Assembly (NCBI GenBank): GCA_002471015.1
Contig: DKPB01000082.1
Coordinates: 141,103-165,043 of the forward strand
Length of the DNA stretch: 23,941 nt
Reading direction: 5' to 3'
From: Stenotrophomonas sp. UBA7346
GTDB taxonomy: Bacteria; Pseudomonadota; Gammaproteobacteria; Xanthomonadales; Xanthomonadaceae
Position 1 is the first letter of the stretch, and every line of letters starts with the position of its first letter. Below are positions 8,324 through 15,665 of the stretch, in pieces. The position numbers were made by a program, and so were the translations under genes. The notes under the pieces are model-generated. The model was not told the origin of the DNA, did not search any database, and was given only the letters and a program-made list of their open reading frames with translations.

Positions 8324-9597
8324 GCTGCAGCCTGCCGCCGCCGTGCGACGCCCAGCAGCGACATGCCCGCCAACAGCCCCACCAGCGTCGTATAGACACT
8401 GGCGGTGATCTGGTGGGCAAACATCGATTGGGTCATTCCGCATAGCACGAAGGTGGCAACCAGCATGAGCCCCGCCGCGGCCGGCCCACGGAAGTCCGGT
8501 TCACCCCCAAGTCGATGCAGGTGTGCAAACAGCCACAGTGGCAGCCCGTAAACCAGCAACAACAACACGCTGCCAGGGATGCCCATGGTTGCCGACCATT
8601 CGGCCAGATCGTTGTGGGCATGGCCCAGGTCGCAGCGGGCCACCGCCACGGCCGGGGGGCGGCACTCCGGCAAACGCTCCATGGCGGTATCGAAATGGCC
8701 GATACCAATGCCTGCCCAAGGCCGTTCACGCAGGGTGTCCCAGGCCACCTGCAAACGCTCCAGGCGGGCGCCGGCAGATGAATTTACGTCCCCGCGCTCG
8801 ATCCGCTGCACATCGCTGTGCAGCTCATCCAACCGGGTCATTTCACGCAGCTGGGGCACCGCCAGCACCAGCACCGCGGCAACGGCGACCATGGCTGCCA
8901 GTACCGCAAGGCGGAAGCGTCCGCTACGCCAGGGCACGCTCAGCGCCATCACCAGCAGCAGCAACAGCAGCGCCGGCCATACGCCGCGACTACCGCTGAG
9001 CAGGATCACAATGCCCCCCGCCAGCATTCCGACCACGATCAACCACCACTTGTGCGGGGGCCGGCACAGCACCAGCACCACCATCAGGACCAGCACGGTG
9101 TCCGCCAGCACGATGGCATTGGTCCATCCTTCGGCACGCTCCAGGCCACCAGCCACCTGCGCCAACGCCACCACCAGGGTCGCCACCAAGCCGGTCAACG
9201 CACCCCACCACAACGCACGTTGCGAGGGCCGCAATGCACACGCCCAGAGCATCGCCCATGGCATCACCAGGAACCGCGAGCGGTTGTCCACATCCTCCAC
9301 CACCTGGTTGAAATGCCAGGCCGACCACACCCCCAGGACGATCACCGCCGCTGCCAGCATCGCCAACAAGCCCGCATAGGGCCGCGCTGCCGGCCGCGCG
9401 CGCCACAGGAAGTCCGCCCCACACAGGCTGCTGAGCAGCAGCAGCAGACCGAAAGGCAGCAGATTGGTCGGCGTGCTGAGTACCAGCGCTGGCAGCAGGA
9501 ACACTGCCGCACTGGCCATGTGGTGAAGAACACGCCACCGGCCGCCCCCCAGGACGTGGAAACGTGGCGCAGCGGCAAGGGAAGGCGGAGGAGGCAT
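8314..9597 (-). CDS. O-antigen ligase/polymerase family membrane protein (WaaL/Wzy_C)
   Basis: A 427-residue polytopic inner-membrane protein with about ten to twelve hydrophobic segments. Family features: GSRG at 202-205 before a membrane helix, and a large periplasmic loop (about 250-340) with RLERLQVAWDTLRERPWAGIGIGHF and the GHAHNDLAEW motif (325-334) bearing the conserved histidines. This is the Wzy_C (PF04932) pattern of WaaL ligases, which join undecaprenyl-linked O-antigen to lipid A core in the periplasm; Wzy polymerases share it, so ligase is a likely but not proven call. The ATG at 9597 lacks a clear ribosome-binding site; M27 (codon at 9517-9519), just before the first helix, is an alternative start. 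The last ten bases overlap the convergent gene. Confidence 0.82.
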   Translation of the reverse strand: MPPPPSLAAAPRFHVLGGGRWRVLHHMASAAVFLLPALVLSTPTNLLPFGLLLLLSSLCGADFLWRARPAARPYAGLLAMLAAAVIVLGVWSAWHFNQVVEDVDNRSRFLVMPWAMLWACALRPSQRALWWGALTGLVATLVVALAQVAGGLERAEGWTNAIVLADTVLVLMVVLVLCRPPHKWWLIVVGMLAGGIVILLSGSRGVWPALLLLLLVMALSVPWRSGRFRLAVLAAMVAVAAVLVLAVPQLREMTRLDELHSDVQRIERGDVNSSAGARLERLQVAWDTLRERPWAGIGIGHFDTAMERLPECRPPAVAVARCDLGHAHNDLAEWSATMGIPGSVLLLLVYGLPLWLFAHLHRLGGEPDFRGPAAAGLMLVATFVLCGMTQSMFAHQITASVYTTLVGLLAGMSLLGVARRRQAAAQG

Positions 9598-9634
9598 TGG
9601 ACGATTGGGCCGACGCGGCCCGGAACGGTTTAGG

Positions 9635-9654
9635 AAAACTCTGCAGTTTTAGCA
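9635..9654 (-). promoter_or_regulatory. AT-rich palindrome and possible extended -10 upstream of the ligase gene
   Basis: The 215-base spacer 9598-9812 separates the divergent ligase and UDP-glucuronate decarboxylase genes and holds no gene. It contains a perfect palindrome AAAACT-CTGC-AGTTTT (9635-9650), overlapped by TGCTAAAAC on the minus strand (9654-9646), which fits an extended -10 with a start near 9639. An operator overlapping a promoter is possible. Confidence 0.3.
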
Positions 9655-9712
9655 GATTCGGGCGCTTTTTCCGCCAATCCGCCTGTCAACCGCATGGCAG
9701 ATCAATGCAGTG

Positions 9713-9743
9713 TTCACCAATGACCTTCGGGCCATGACAAAAT
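9713..9743 (+). promoter_or_regulatory. possible promoter of the UDP-glucuronate decarboxylase operon
   Basis: TTCACC (9713-9718) and TG-A-CAAAAT (-10 at 9738-9743) are spaced 19 bases apart. The start would be near 9750, just at the foot of a GCCCGCC/GGCGGGC hairpin (9747-9753 with 9776-9782) in the leader. The match is only moderate. Confidence 0.3.
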
Positions 9744-9812
9744 GACGCCCGCCGAGCAACCGGGGGGGACGCTTAGGCGGGCCCGGCAAAGCCATTCATC
9801 TGAGAAGAATAA

Positions 9813-10760
9813 ATGCAGCGCATTCTGATTACCGGCGGCGCCGGTTTCCTGGGTTCCCACCTGTGCGACCGACTGGTCGCCGACGGGCACGACGTCCTCT
9901 GCGCCGACAATTTCTTCACCGGCAGCAAGCGCAATGTCGCGCACCTGATGGGGAATCCCAACTTCGAGCTGATGCGCCATGACGTCACCTTCCCGTTGTA
10001 CGTGGAAGTTGACCGCATCTTCAACCTGGCCTGCCCGGCCTCGCCCGTGCACTACCAACACGATCCGGTACAGACCACCAAGACCAGCGTGCATGGTGCG
10101 ATCAACATGCTGGGCCTGGCCAAGCGCTTGAATGCCCGCATCCTGCAGGCCTCCACCAGCGAAGTCTATGGCGACCCGGAAGTCCACCCCCAGCAGGAAG
10201 GCTACTGGGGCCGGGTCAACCCGATCGGCCTGCGCAGCTGCTACGACGAAGGCAAGCGTTGCGCGGAGACCCTGTTCTTCGACTACCACCGCCAGCATGC
10301 GCTGGATATCAAGGTTGTGCGCATCTTCAACACCTATGGCCCGCGCATGCACCCCAATGACGGACGCGTGGTCAGCAATTTCATCGTGCAGGCCCTGCGC
10401 GGCCAGGACATCACCATCTACGGCGACGGCAGCCAGACCCGCAGTTTCTGCTACGTCGACGACCTGATCGAAGTGATGACCCGCATGATGGACACCGAAA
10501 ATGGCTTCACCGGCCCGGTCAATATCGGCAACCCCGGTGAGTTCACCATGCTGGAACTGGCCGAGAAGGTCCTCAGCCTGGTCGGCGGCCGCTCACGCCT
10601 GGTTTACCAGCCCCTGCCCTCCGACGACCCGAAGCAACGCCAGCCTGACATCTCGCTGGCCAAGGAAAAGCTGGGCTGGGAGCCCAAGGTGTCGCTGGAG
10701 GACGGCCTGAAGGAAACCATCGCCTACTTCCGCACCCTGCTGGCCGAGGACAAGGCATGA
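9813..10760 (+). CDS. uxs: UDP-glucuronate decarboxylase (UDP-xylose synthase)
   Basis: Oxidises and decarboxylates UDP-glucuronic acid to UDP-xylose using bound NAD, in the cytosol. The 315-residue extended short-chain dehydrogenase has the NAD-binding GGAGFLG (8-14), a catalytic Tyr-Lys pair in SCYDEGKR (Y144, K148), STSEVYGDP (114-122) whose glutamate (E117) marks the UXS group within the GalE-like family, and NPIGLRSCYDEGKR with R141. HNDGRVVSNFI-like and GSQTRSFCYVDDLI segments bind the UDP part. A GAGAAG ribosome-binding site precedes the ATG at 9813. The next gene starts within its stop codon, which suggests that its product uses the UDP-xylose made here; that link is inference. Confidence 0.92.
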   Translation: MQRILITGGAGFLGSHLCDRLVADGHDVLCADNFFTGSKRNVAHLMGNPNFELMRHDVTFPLYVEVDRIFNLACPASPVHYQHDPVQTTKTSVHGAINMLGLAKRLNARILQASTSEVYGDPEVHPQQEGYWGRVNPIGLRSCYDEGKRCAETLFFDYHRQHALDIKVVRIFNTYGPRMHPNDGRVVSNFIVQALRGQDITIYGDGSQTRSFCYVDDLIEVMTRMMDTENGFTGPVNIGNPGEFTMLELAEKVLSLVGGRSRLVYQPLPSDDPKQRQPDISLAKEKLGWEPKVSLEDGLKETIAYFRTLLAEDKA

Positions 10761-11674
10761 CCACCTTTGCGGTGGTCATCACCAACTACAACTACGCCAA
10801 GTTCGTGTTCGAGGCGGTGGAAAGCGCACTGGCGCAGACCCGCCCTGCTGCCCAGGTACTGGTGGTGGATGACGGCTCCACCGATGCGTCGCCGCAGATG
10901 CTGCGTGATCGCTACGGCAACGACCCGCGCGTGACCCTGTTGTTCGACAAGAACGAAGGCCAGCTGGCCGCGTTCCAGCGTGGTGTAGCAGCGGCCACCG
11001 CCGATGTGGTGTGCTTCCTGGATGCCGATGACCGCTGGAAGCCGGGCTATCTGGAAAAGATCGGCGCGGTCTACGATGCCCGACGCGACGTCGATTTCAT
11101 TTTCAGCGACCTGCAGACCTTCGGCATCGACCAGATGGACATCCGCTACGAAAACAGCGGGCAGCCCATCGACCTGGGCTATACCGCGGTCAGCACCTAT
11201 TTCCTGGTGCCCTGGTATGGCGCTCCCACCTCGGCCATCTCGCTGCGCCGCCACTGGGCCGAGAACGTGCTGGACCTGCCGCACAGCTTCCGCCGCCATT
11301 GGAAGCTTTGCGCGGATGCCTGCGTTGTGCATGGCGCCAGCATCATGGGTGCACGCAAGTACTACCTGCCCACCGGCTGCGTGGAATACCGCACCCACGG
11401 CAGCAATGGCTGGTGGGCCACCCGCCAGGACCCCAGCGCGATCTACCGCAACAACCTGCGCAACTACGGCATCGTCCGCCAGTACGCATGGCGGGTGGGC
11501 CTGGATGATGGCTGCAGCGTGCAGAGCAAGTACGAGTACCGCACCAAGCCCAACCCCACCCGCAAGGAACGCAAGCGCTATGCGTCCCTGGCGCTGCGTG
11601 GCAATGCCCCTTGGTGGAAGCGCTACGAGCGCGCGCTGGGAATCATCATGGGCCATCGCGGCCACAAGGGCTGA
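10757..11674 (+). CDS. Family 2 glycosyltransferase coupled to the UDP-xylose synthase gene
   Basis: A 305-residue cytosolic or membrane-peripheral GT-A transferase. It shows FAVVITNYNYAKFVFEAVES at the start, VVDDGSTDAS (37-45) at the nucleotide site and the metal-binding FLDADDRW (DAD at 89-91). The C-terminus is strongly basic (KPNPTRKERKRY and following), which may hold it at the membrane. It overlaps the preceding gene by ATGA (four bases), so both are made in a coupled way. By that context a xylosyltransferase role in LPS or another surface glycan is plausible, but acceptor and donor are not shown by sequence. A hairpin follows the stop. Confidence 0.82.
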   Translation: MTTFAVVITNYNYAKFVFEAVESALAQTRPAAQVLVVDDGSTDASPQMLRDRYGNDPRVTLLFDKNEGQLAAFQRGVAAATADVVCFLDADDRWKPGYLEKIGAVYDARRDVDFIFSDLQTFGIDQMDIRYENSGQPIDLGYTAVSTYFLVPWYGAPTSAISLRRHWAENVLDLPHSFRRHWKLCADACVVHGASIMGARKYYLPTGCVEYRTHGSNGWWATRQDPSAIYRNNLRNYGIVRQYAWRVGLDDGCSVQSKYEYRTKPNPTRKERKRYASLALRGNAPWWKRYERALGIIMGHRGHKG

Positions 11675-11678
11675 TGGC

Positions 11679-11703
11679 GACGGTCCGCCGATGGCGGGCC
11701 GTC
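11679..11703. terminator. hairpin between convergent glycosyltransferase genes
   Basis: Inverted repeat GACGGTCCGCC-GAT-GGCGGGCCGTC gives an 11-bp stem with one G-T pair and a three-base loop. It sits five bases after the stop of the GT2 gene and 17 before the stop of the convergent GT25 gene. A short T-poor tail follows, so it may be a weak terminator for both directions. Confidence 0.6.
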
Positions 11704-11719
11704 TTGCCTGGCCGCAAGC

Positions 11720-12475
11720 TTAAATGCGGTGCCGGCGCAGGCGATGCGGAAGATTGTGCAGGAACCAGCGCAGGTTGAGACCTGCGCGATAGCCTTCGCG
11801 GGTAACCCAGCCCCACGGTCCGACGGCGGGCTTGGGCCCACGCCCAACCTGGATCGTCGATTCGAAGTCTTCATCGCTGCGCACCACGCCTGGCTTGAGC
11901 CCCAGGCACTCCACCCCGTGCAACCACGCCAGATCCATGTAGTCGTCCACCGGCAGGACCCAGCGCCGCGCGTGACGCAGCAGCTTTTCCGCGGCATCCG
12001 GGGTCAGGTAGTAACCCAGGGTGCATAGTGGACTGCGCCAATAGCGGTGCAGCACGAAATCACCGAACTGCAGCCAGGGCGTGCTGGGGCGATCACCGGC
12101 ATGCAGGCGGAAGTAACCCACCTGCGCCGGCAGTTGTGGCAATGCCTGCAACAAATCGACAAACCGCGGCGATAGCTGGATGTCATCCTCCAGCACGATG
12201 ATCGGTTCACCGCGCTGCACGCAGCGTTGCCACAGCAGGTAGTGGCTGGCCCAACAACCCAGCTCACCGGGCTTGAACGGACGGCCCTTGTTTGCCACCC
12301 GTCGACCCTCATCCACATGCGCGAACAGCGGATGGGGCTGGCGGCCGTTGACGGCCTCGAAGAATTCCAGCGTCAGTCCCAATGACACCGCTTGGCGCTG
12401 CATGGACTCACGACGATCCACCGATGCAGGCAGATTGACGATATACAACGGCGGAGTGGACAGGGGAAGGGACAT
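11720..12475 (-). CDS. Glycosyltransferase family 25 (LPS/LOS biosynthesis)
   Basis: A 251-residue GT25 protein of the type that modifies LOS or LPS with galactose or related sugars in other Gram-negative bacteria. Family signatures: PPLYIVNLPASVDRRESM at the N-terminus, FEAVNGR (39-45), KPGELGCWASHYLLWQRCV (68-86) and the metal-binding VLEDDI (EDD at 96-98). LPVDDYMDLAWL further on is the second acidic cluster. The start is the ATG at 12475, where homology begins; the frame runs 22 codons further upstream through an intergenic hairpin and is rejected there. It lies on the minus strand after rsmB, separated by a hairpin, and converges with the UDP-xylose/GT2 operon. Confidence 0.85.
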   Translation of the reverse strand: MSLPLSTPPLYIVNLPASVDRRESMQRQAVSLGLTLEFFEAVNGRQPHPLFAHVDEGRRVANKGRPFKPGELGCWASHYLLWQRCVQRGEPIIVLEDDIQLSPRFVDLLQALPQLPAQVGYFRLHAGDRPSTPWLQFGDFVLHRYWRSPLCTLGYYLTPDAAEKLLRHARRWVLPVDDYMDLAWLHGVECLGLKPGVVRSDEDFESTIQVGRGPKPAVGPWGWVTREGYRAGLNLRWFLHNLPHRLRRHRI

Positions 12476-12503
12476 CAATGGACTCGGTGCAGGGCAACTG
12501 GAG

Positions 12504-12526
12504 CAGGCCAGCATTCTGCTGGCCTG
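12504..12526 (-). terminator. hairpin between rsmB and the GT25 gene
   Basis: Perfect 10-bp inverted repeat CAGGCCAGCA-TTC-TGCTGGCCTG in the 89-base gap between the rsmB stop and the GT25 start. There is no T-run, so it may be a Rho-independent-like stop of modest strength or an mRNA-stabilising hairpin. Confidence 0.5.
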
Positions 12527-12564
12527 GCCGGACAAGATCATTGCAACAAGGGAAGGCAGGACTG

Positions 12565-13908
12565 TCAGGAGTCCCCACTCTTGAGTAGCCGCGCATAGAA
12601 GAAACCATCGCCGCCCTGTTCGGCCGGCAGGCGCTGACGCGCGCCCGCCTGGTCATGCCCAAACGCGGCCGGTAGCGGCTGCACGCTGGCATCGGGGTGG
12701 CGCCGCAAGAAGCCCGCCACCTGCCCGGCGTTCTCCCGCTGCAGGATCGAGCAGGTCGAGTACAGCAGCACACCACCGGGGCGCAGCACCTGCCAAAGCG
12801 CATCCAGCAACCGTGCCTGCAGGGCGACCAGCGCATCAATATCCGCCGGGCGCCGATGCAGCAGCACATCGGGCTGGCGGCGAATGATGCCGGTTGCCGA
12901 GCAGGGTGCATCCAGCAGCACGGCATCGAAGGGCTGCCCGTCCCACCAGGCAGCCAGATCGGCGGCATCCACCGCCTGCACCGTCGCCTTTGCACCTACA
13001 CCGGTACGGGCAAAGGTTTCACGGATACGCTGCAGGCGCCGCGCGTCCACGTCCAGGGCCAGCAGCTGCAGCGTGGGATCGCGTTCCAGCAGATGTGCCG
13101 ATTTGCCGCCCGGCGCTGCACAGGCATCGAGCACCCGCGCACCCACTGCCGGGGCCAGCGCATCGGCCACCTGCTGGGCGGACAGGTCCTGCACCGACAC
13201 CGCCCCTTGGGCGAACCCCGGCAGACTGCCGACCGGTACCGCCTGTGGCAGTTGCAGCGCGTCGGCGCTGAGCGCCTCGCTCACCGCCCCGATACCCGCC
13301 TGCGCCAGCAGCTGCGCGTAGGCTTCGCGGTCGTGCTGTTGCCGGTTCACCCGTAGCCACAGCGGCGCGGGCTGCAGGCTGTTGGCGATGATGGCTTCGG
13401 CCTGCTCCGGCCAATCGTGCCTGACCTGCTGCAGCAACCAGTGCGGCCAGGCATCTTCAGCGCGCGCTTCGGCAAAGCCCTCGCGCTGGGCACGCCGCAG
13501 CACAGCGTTGACCAGACCGGCCTGGCGCTCACGCCCCAGCGCACGTGCTGCTTCCACCGTGGCTGACAACGCCGCATGCGCAGGCAGCTGCAGGGCATCC
13601 AGCTGGGCAAAACCGGCCATCAGCAGACCACGCAGGTCCACATCACGCGGCCCCAATGGCTTCTGCAGCCAGCTCGCCAGCGCCTGCTCGTAGACAAAAC
13701 GGCGGCGCAACGCAGCAAAGCAGATTGCCTCCAGCAGGGCGCGGTCGCGACTGTCCTCCAAGCGCGGCAGCGCCACGGCCAACTCCGCCTTCAGCGAGCG
13801 CCCCTTGCCCAGCACCGCTGCCAGTACCTTCGCCGCCAATGCCCGGGTCTGTACGCCGGGCACCTGCGTACTGCCTTTGCCGGCCCAGGGAGAGGAGGTT
13901 GCTGCCAC
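12565..13908 (-). CDS. rsmB: 16S rRNA (cytosine-967-C5)-methyltransferase RsmB
   Basis: Methylates C967 of 16S rRNA with S-adenosylmethionine in the cytosol. The 447-residue product has an N-terminal NusB-like helical domain (about 20-150), then the methyltransferase domain with the SAM-binding DACAAPGGKS (261-270), LALDVDARRL (284-292) and the two functional cysteines in DAPCSATG (C336) and STCSI (C386); the latter is the catalytic cysteine of the RsmB/Nop2 family. It starts with GTG at 13908, three bases after the fmt stop, with GAGG eight bases upstream lying inside the fmt end, so translation is probably coupled. The order def-fmt-rsmB is widely conserved. Confidence 0.96.
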   Translation of the reverse strand: MAATSSPWAGKGSTQVPGVQTRALAAKVLAAVLGKGRSLKAELAVALPRLEDSRDRALLEAICFAALRRRFVYEQALASWLQKPLGPRDVDLRGLLMAGFAQLDALQLPAHAALSATVEAARALGRERQAGLVNAVLRRAQREGFAEARAEDAWPHWLLQQVRHDWPEQAEAIIANSLQPAPLWLRVNRQQHDREAYAQLLAQAGIGAVSEALSADALQLPQAVPVGSLPGFAQGAVSVQDLSAQQVADALAPAVGARVLDACAAPGGKSAHLLERDPTLQLLALDVDARRLQRIRETFARTGVGAKATVQAVDAADLAAWWDGQPFDAVLLDAPCSATGIIRRQPDVLLHRRPADIDALVALQARLLDALWQVLRPGGVLLYSTCSILQRENAGQVAGFLRRHPDASVQPLPAAFGHDQAGARQRLPAEQGGDGFFYARLLKSGDS

Positions 13909-13911
13909 CCC

Positions 13912-14835
13912 TCAGCCCTCGACCCGCAGATCACGGCGGGCGTTGAGATAGTCGGCAGCGGTGATCGCCTTGCCGCCCTCGCGCTGCACCACGCGCAGGC
14001 GCAATGCACCTTCCCCGCAGGCGATGTCGATGCCTTCGCGTGAGGCGCCGATCACGGCCCCCGGCGCTTTGCCCAGGTTGTCGGCGATGGCCACCGCGCC
14101 GTGGATGCGCACGCGTTCCCCCGCCAGGCTGGCCTCGGCCACCGGCCAGGGATTGAAGGCACGCACGGTGCGCGCCAAGGCGGCCGCGTCACGGCTCCAA
14201 TCCAGACGCGCCTCGGCCTTGTCCAGCTTGTGCGCGTAGGTCACCCCGGCTTCCGGCTGCACCTGCGCCACCGGCTTCAGGCCGGCACGCAACAAGCCCA
14301 GGCCGTCGGACAGCACCTGCGCGCCCATCTGCGCCAGACGATCATGCAACTGCCCGCCGGTGTCGGTATCACTGATGGGGGTGTGCTGGCGCAGCAGCAC
14401 CGGACCGGTGTCCAGGCCCGCCTCCATCTGCATCAGGCAGACGCCGGTTTCGGCATCACCGGCCTCGATCGCGCGCTGGATCGGTGCCGCGCCCCGCCAA
14501 CGCGGCAGCAGCGAGGCATGTACGTTCCAGCAGCCGTGGGTGGGGATGGCCAGCACTGCCTTGGGCAGGATCAGGCCATACGCCACCACGATCATCAGGT
14601 CCGGCTGCAGATCGCGCAGCTGTTGCTGGGCCTCGGGCGTCTTCAGGGATTCCGGCTGGAACACCGGGATACCCCGTGCGATCGCATCCAGCTTGACCGG
14701 TGATGGCATCAGCCCGCGACCACGGCCCGCCGGACGGTCCGGCTGTGTATAGACAGCCACCACTTCATGCTGGCGCGCAGCGGCAGCCAGCGAGGCAACG
14801 GCAAATTCCGGGGTACCGGCAAAGATGATTTTCAT
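13912..14835 (-). CDS. fmt: Methionyl-tRNA formyltransferase Fmt
   Basis: Formylates initiator Met-tRNA from 10-formyl-tetrahydrofolate before translation starts. The 307-residue length is typical. Catalytic residues are visible as N104, H106 and D142, in NVHASLLPRWRGAAPI and GLDTGPVL, offset by two from E. coli N106, H108 and D144. The N-terminal IIFAGTPEFAV and the C-terminal RNA-binding OB-like domain (ARTVRAFNPWPVAE and onward) are complete. It sits directly before rsmB and 187 bases after def, all on the minus strand. Nothing unusual is seen in the gene. Confidence 0.97.
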   Translation of the reverse strand: MKIIFAGTPEFAVASLAAAARQHEVVAVYTQPDRPAGRGRGLMPSPVKLDAIARGIPVFQPESLKTPEAQQQLRDLQPDLMIVVAYGLILPKAVLAIPTHGCWNVHASLLPRWRGAAPIQRAIEAGDAETGVCLMQMEAGLDTGPVLLRQHTPISDTDTGGQLHDRLAQMGAQVLSDGLGLLRAGLKPVAQVQPEAGVTYAHKLDKAEARLDWSRDAAALARTVRAFNPWPVAEASLAGERVRIHGAVAIADNLGKAPGAVIGASREGIDIACGEGALRLRVVQREGGKAITAADYLNARRDLRVEG

Positions 14836-15022
14836 TGGGTGGGAATTCGCTGTTCGGGATTCGGGATAGGCAAACGCAACCCAACGGCAGCTGCGGCCAA
14901 TCGCGAATCAAAAAAGGAGCGTGCAGGCATGGATGCAGGACAGAGCGCCAGGACATCAGGGAGGCGCGGCACAGCCTGTTGCAGCCAATCCCCGGTCCCG
15001 ACTCCCCGATCCCACCCTTGAA
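14836..15022. other. def-fmt spacer with GGGATTCGG-type low-complexity sequence
   Basis: The spacer carries TTCGGGATTCGGGAT near its left end and, near its right end, the complementary-type run AATCCCCGGTCCCGACTCCC. Such GGGATTCGG strings are frequent between genes of this family. Read on the minus strand, a T6 run (14910-14915) follows def. No gene is called; a 30-codon open frame on the plus strand is discussed as a finding. Confidence 0.4.
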
Positions 15023-15538
15023 TCAAGCAACGTGCTTGCGCGACTTGGCCAGCTTCTTGCGCACCATCTCGCGCTTCAGCGGCGACAGGTAGTCAATGAA
15101 CAGCTTGCCATCAAGGTGGTCCATCTCATGCTGCACGCAGGTGGCCAGCAGGCCATCGGCCGCCAGTTCCTGCTGCTTGCCCTCACGGTCGAGGAAGCGC
15201 ACGACGATGGAATCGGCGCGAGTGACATCAGCGTAGATGCCAGGTACCGACAGGCAGCCCTCCTGATAGACACGGCCGCCTTCGCTGGCGCTGGCAATCT
15301 GGGGGTTGATGAACACCATCGGCGCGTCACGCTCCTCGCTGACGTCGATGACCATGAAGCGCTTGTGCACGTCGACCTGGCTGGCGGCCAGGCCGATGCC
15401 CGGCGCTTCGTACATGGTCTGGAACATGTCGTCGAGCAGTTGCTGGAACGCCGGCGTGGTCACTTCGGCGGCATCAACGAGCGCCGCCTTGGTGCGCAAC
15501 CGAGGGTCGGGGAATTCGAGAATGGGCAGGAGGGCCAT
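15023..15538 (-). CDS. def: Peptide deformylase Def
   Basis: Removes the formyl group from nascent proteins; a metal (iron) hydrolase of the cytosol. All three signatures are present in the 171-residue product: GIGLAASQ (47-54), EGCLS (93-97, metal ligand C95) and QHEMDH (136-141, metal ligands H137 and H141, catalytic E138). The start is the ATG at 15538 (MALLPILEFPDPRLR), with AGGT nine bases upstream; the open frame continues 43 codons upstream but that part is unlike deformylases and crosses the promoter region. It is divergent from the LysM gene and heads the def-fmt-rsmB run. Confidence 0.97.
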   Translation of the reverse strand: MALLPILEFPDPRLRTKAALVDAAEVTTPAFQQLLDDMFQTMYEAPGIGLAASQVDVHKRFMVIDVSEERDAPMVFINPQIASASEGGRVYQEGCLSVPGIYADVTRADSIVVRFLDREGKQQELAADGLLATCVQHEMDHLDGKLFIDYLSPLKREMVRKKLAKSRKHVA

Positions 15539-15598
15539 AGCAATACCTGTGGGGATGCCGCTTAAACCGGCAAGATGTCCCAATTCTACCGCTTGCGC

Positions 15599-15629
15599 TT
15601 GCCCGGCGCGCCCATTTCTGCAATATAGT
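15599..15629 (+). promoter_or_regulatory. likely promoter of the LysM gene
   Basis: TATAGT (15624-15629) is a good -10 with TTGCCC (15599-15604) 19 bases upstream. The start would be near 15636 and the leader about 30 bases. A TAGAAT on the minus strand (15588-15583) could be the -10 for def in the same 127-base divergent spacer. Confidence 0.45.
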
Positions 15630-15665
15630 GCGCCAACCTGTTGGGGAATCAGGCAGATCGCAACC

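Noticed and set aside
15306..15665. N-terminal extension of the LysM protein frame
   Set aside because: It overlaps def on the other strand and would bury the signal peptide that starts at 15666.
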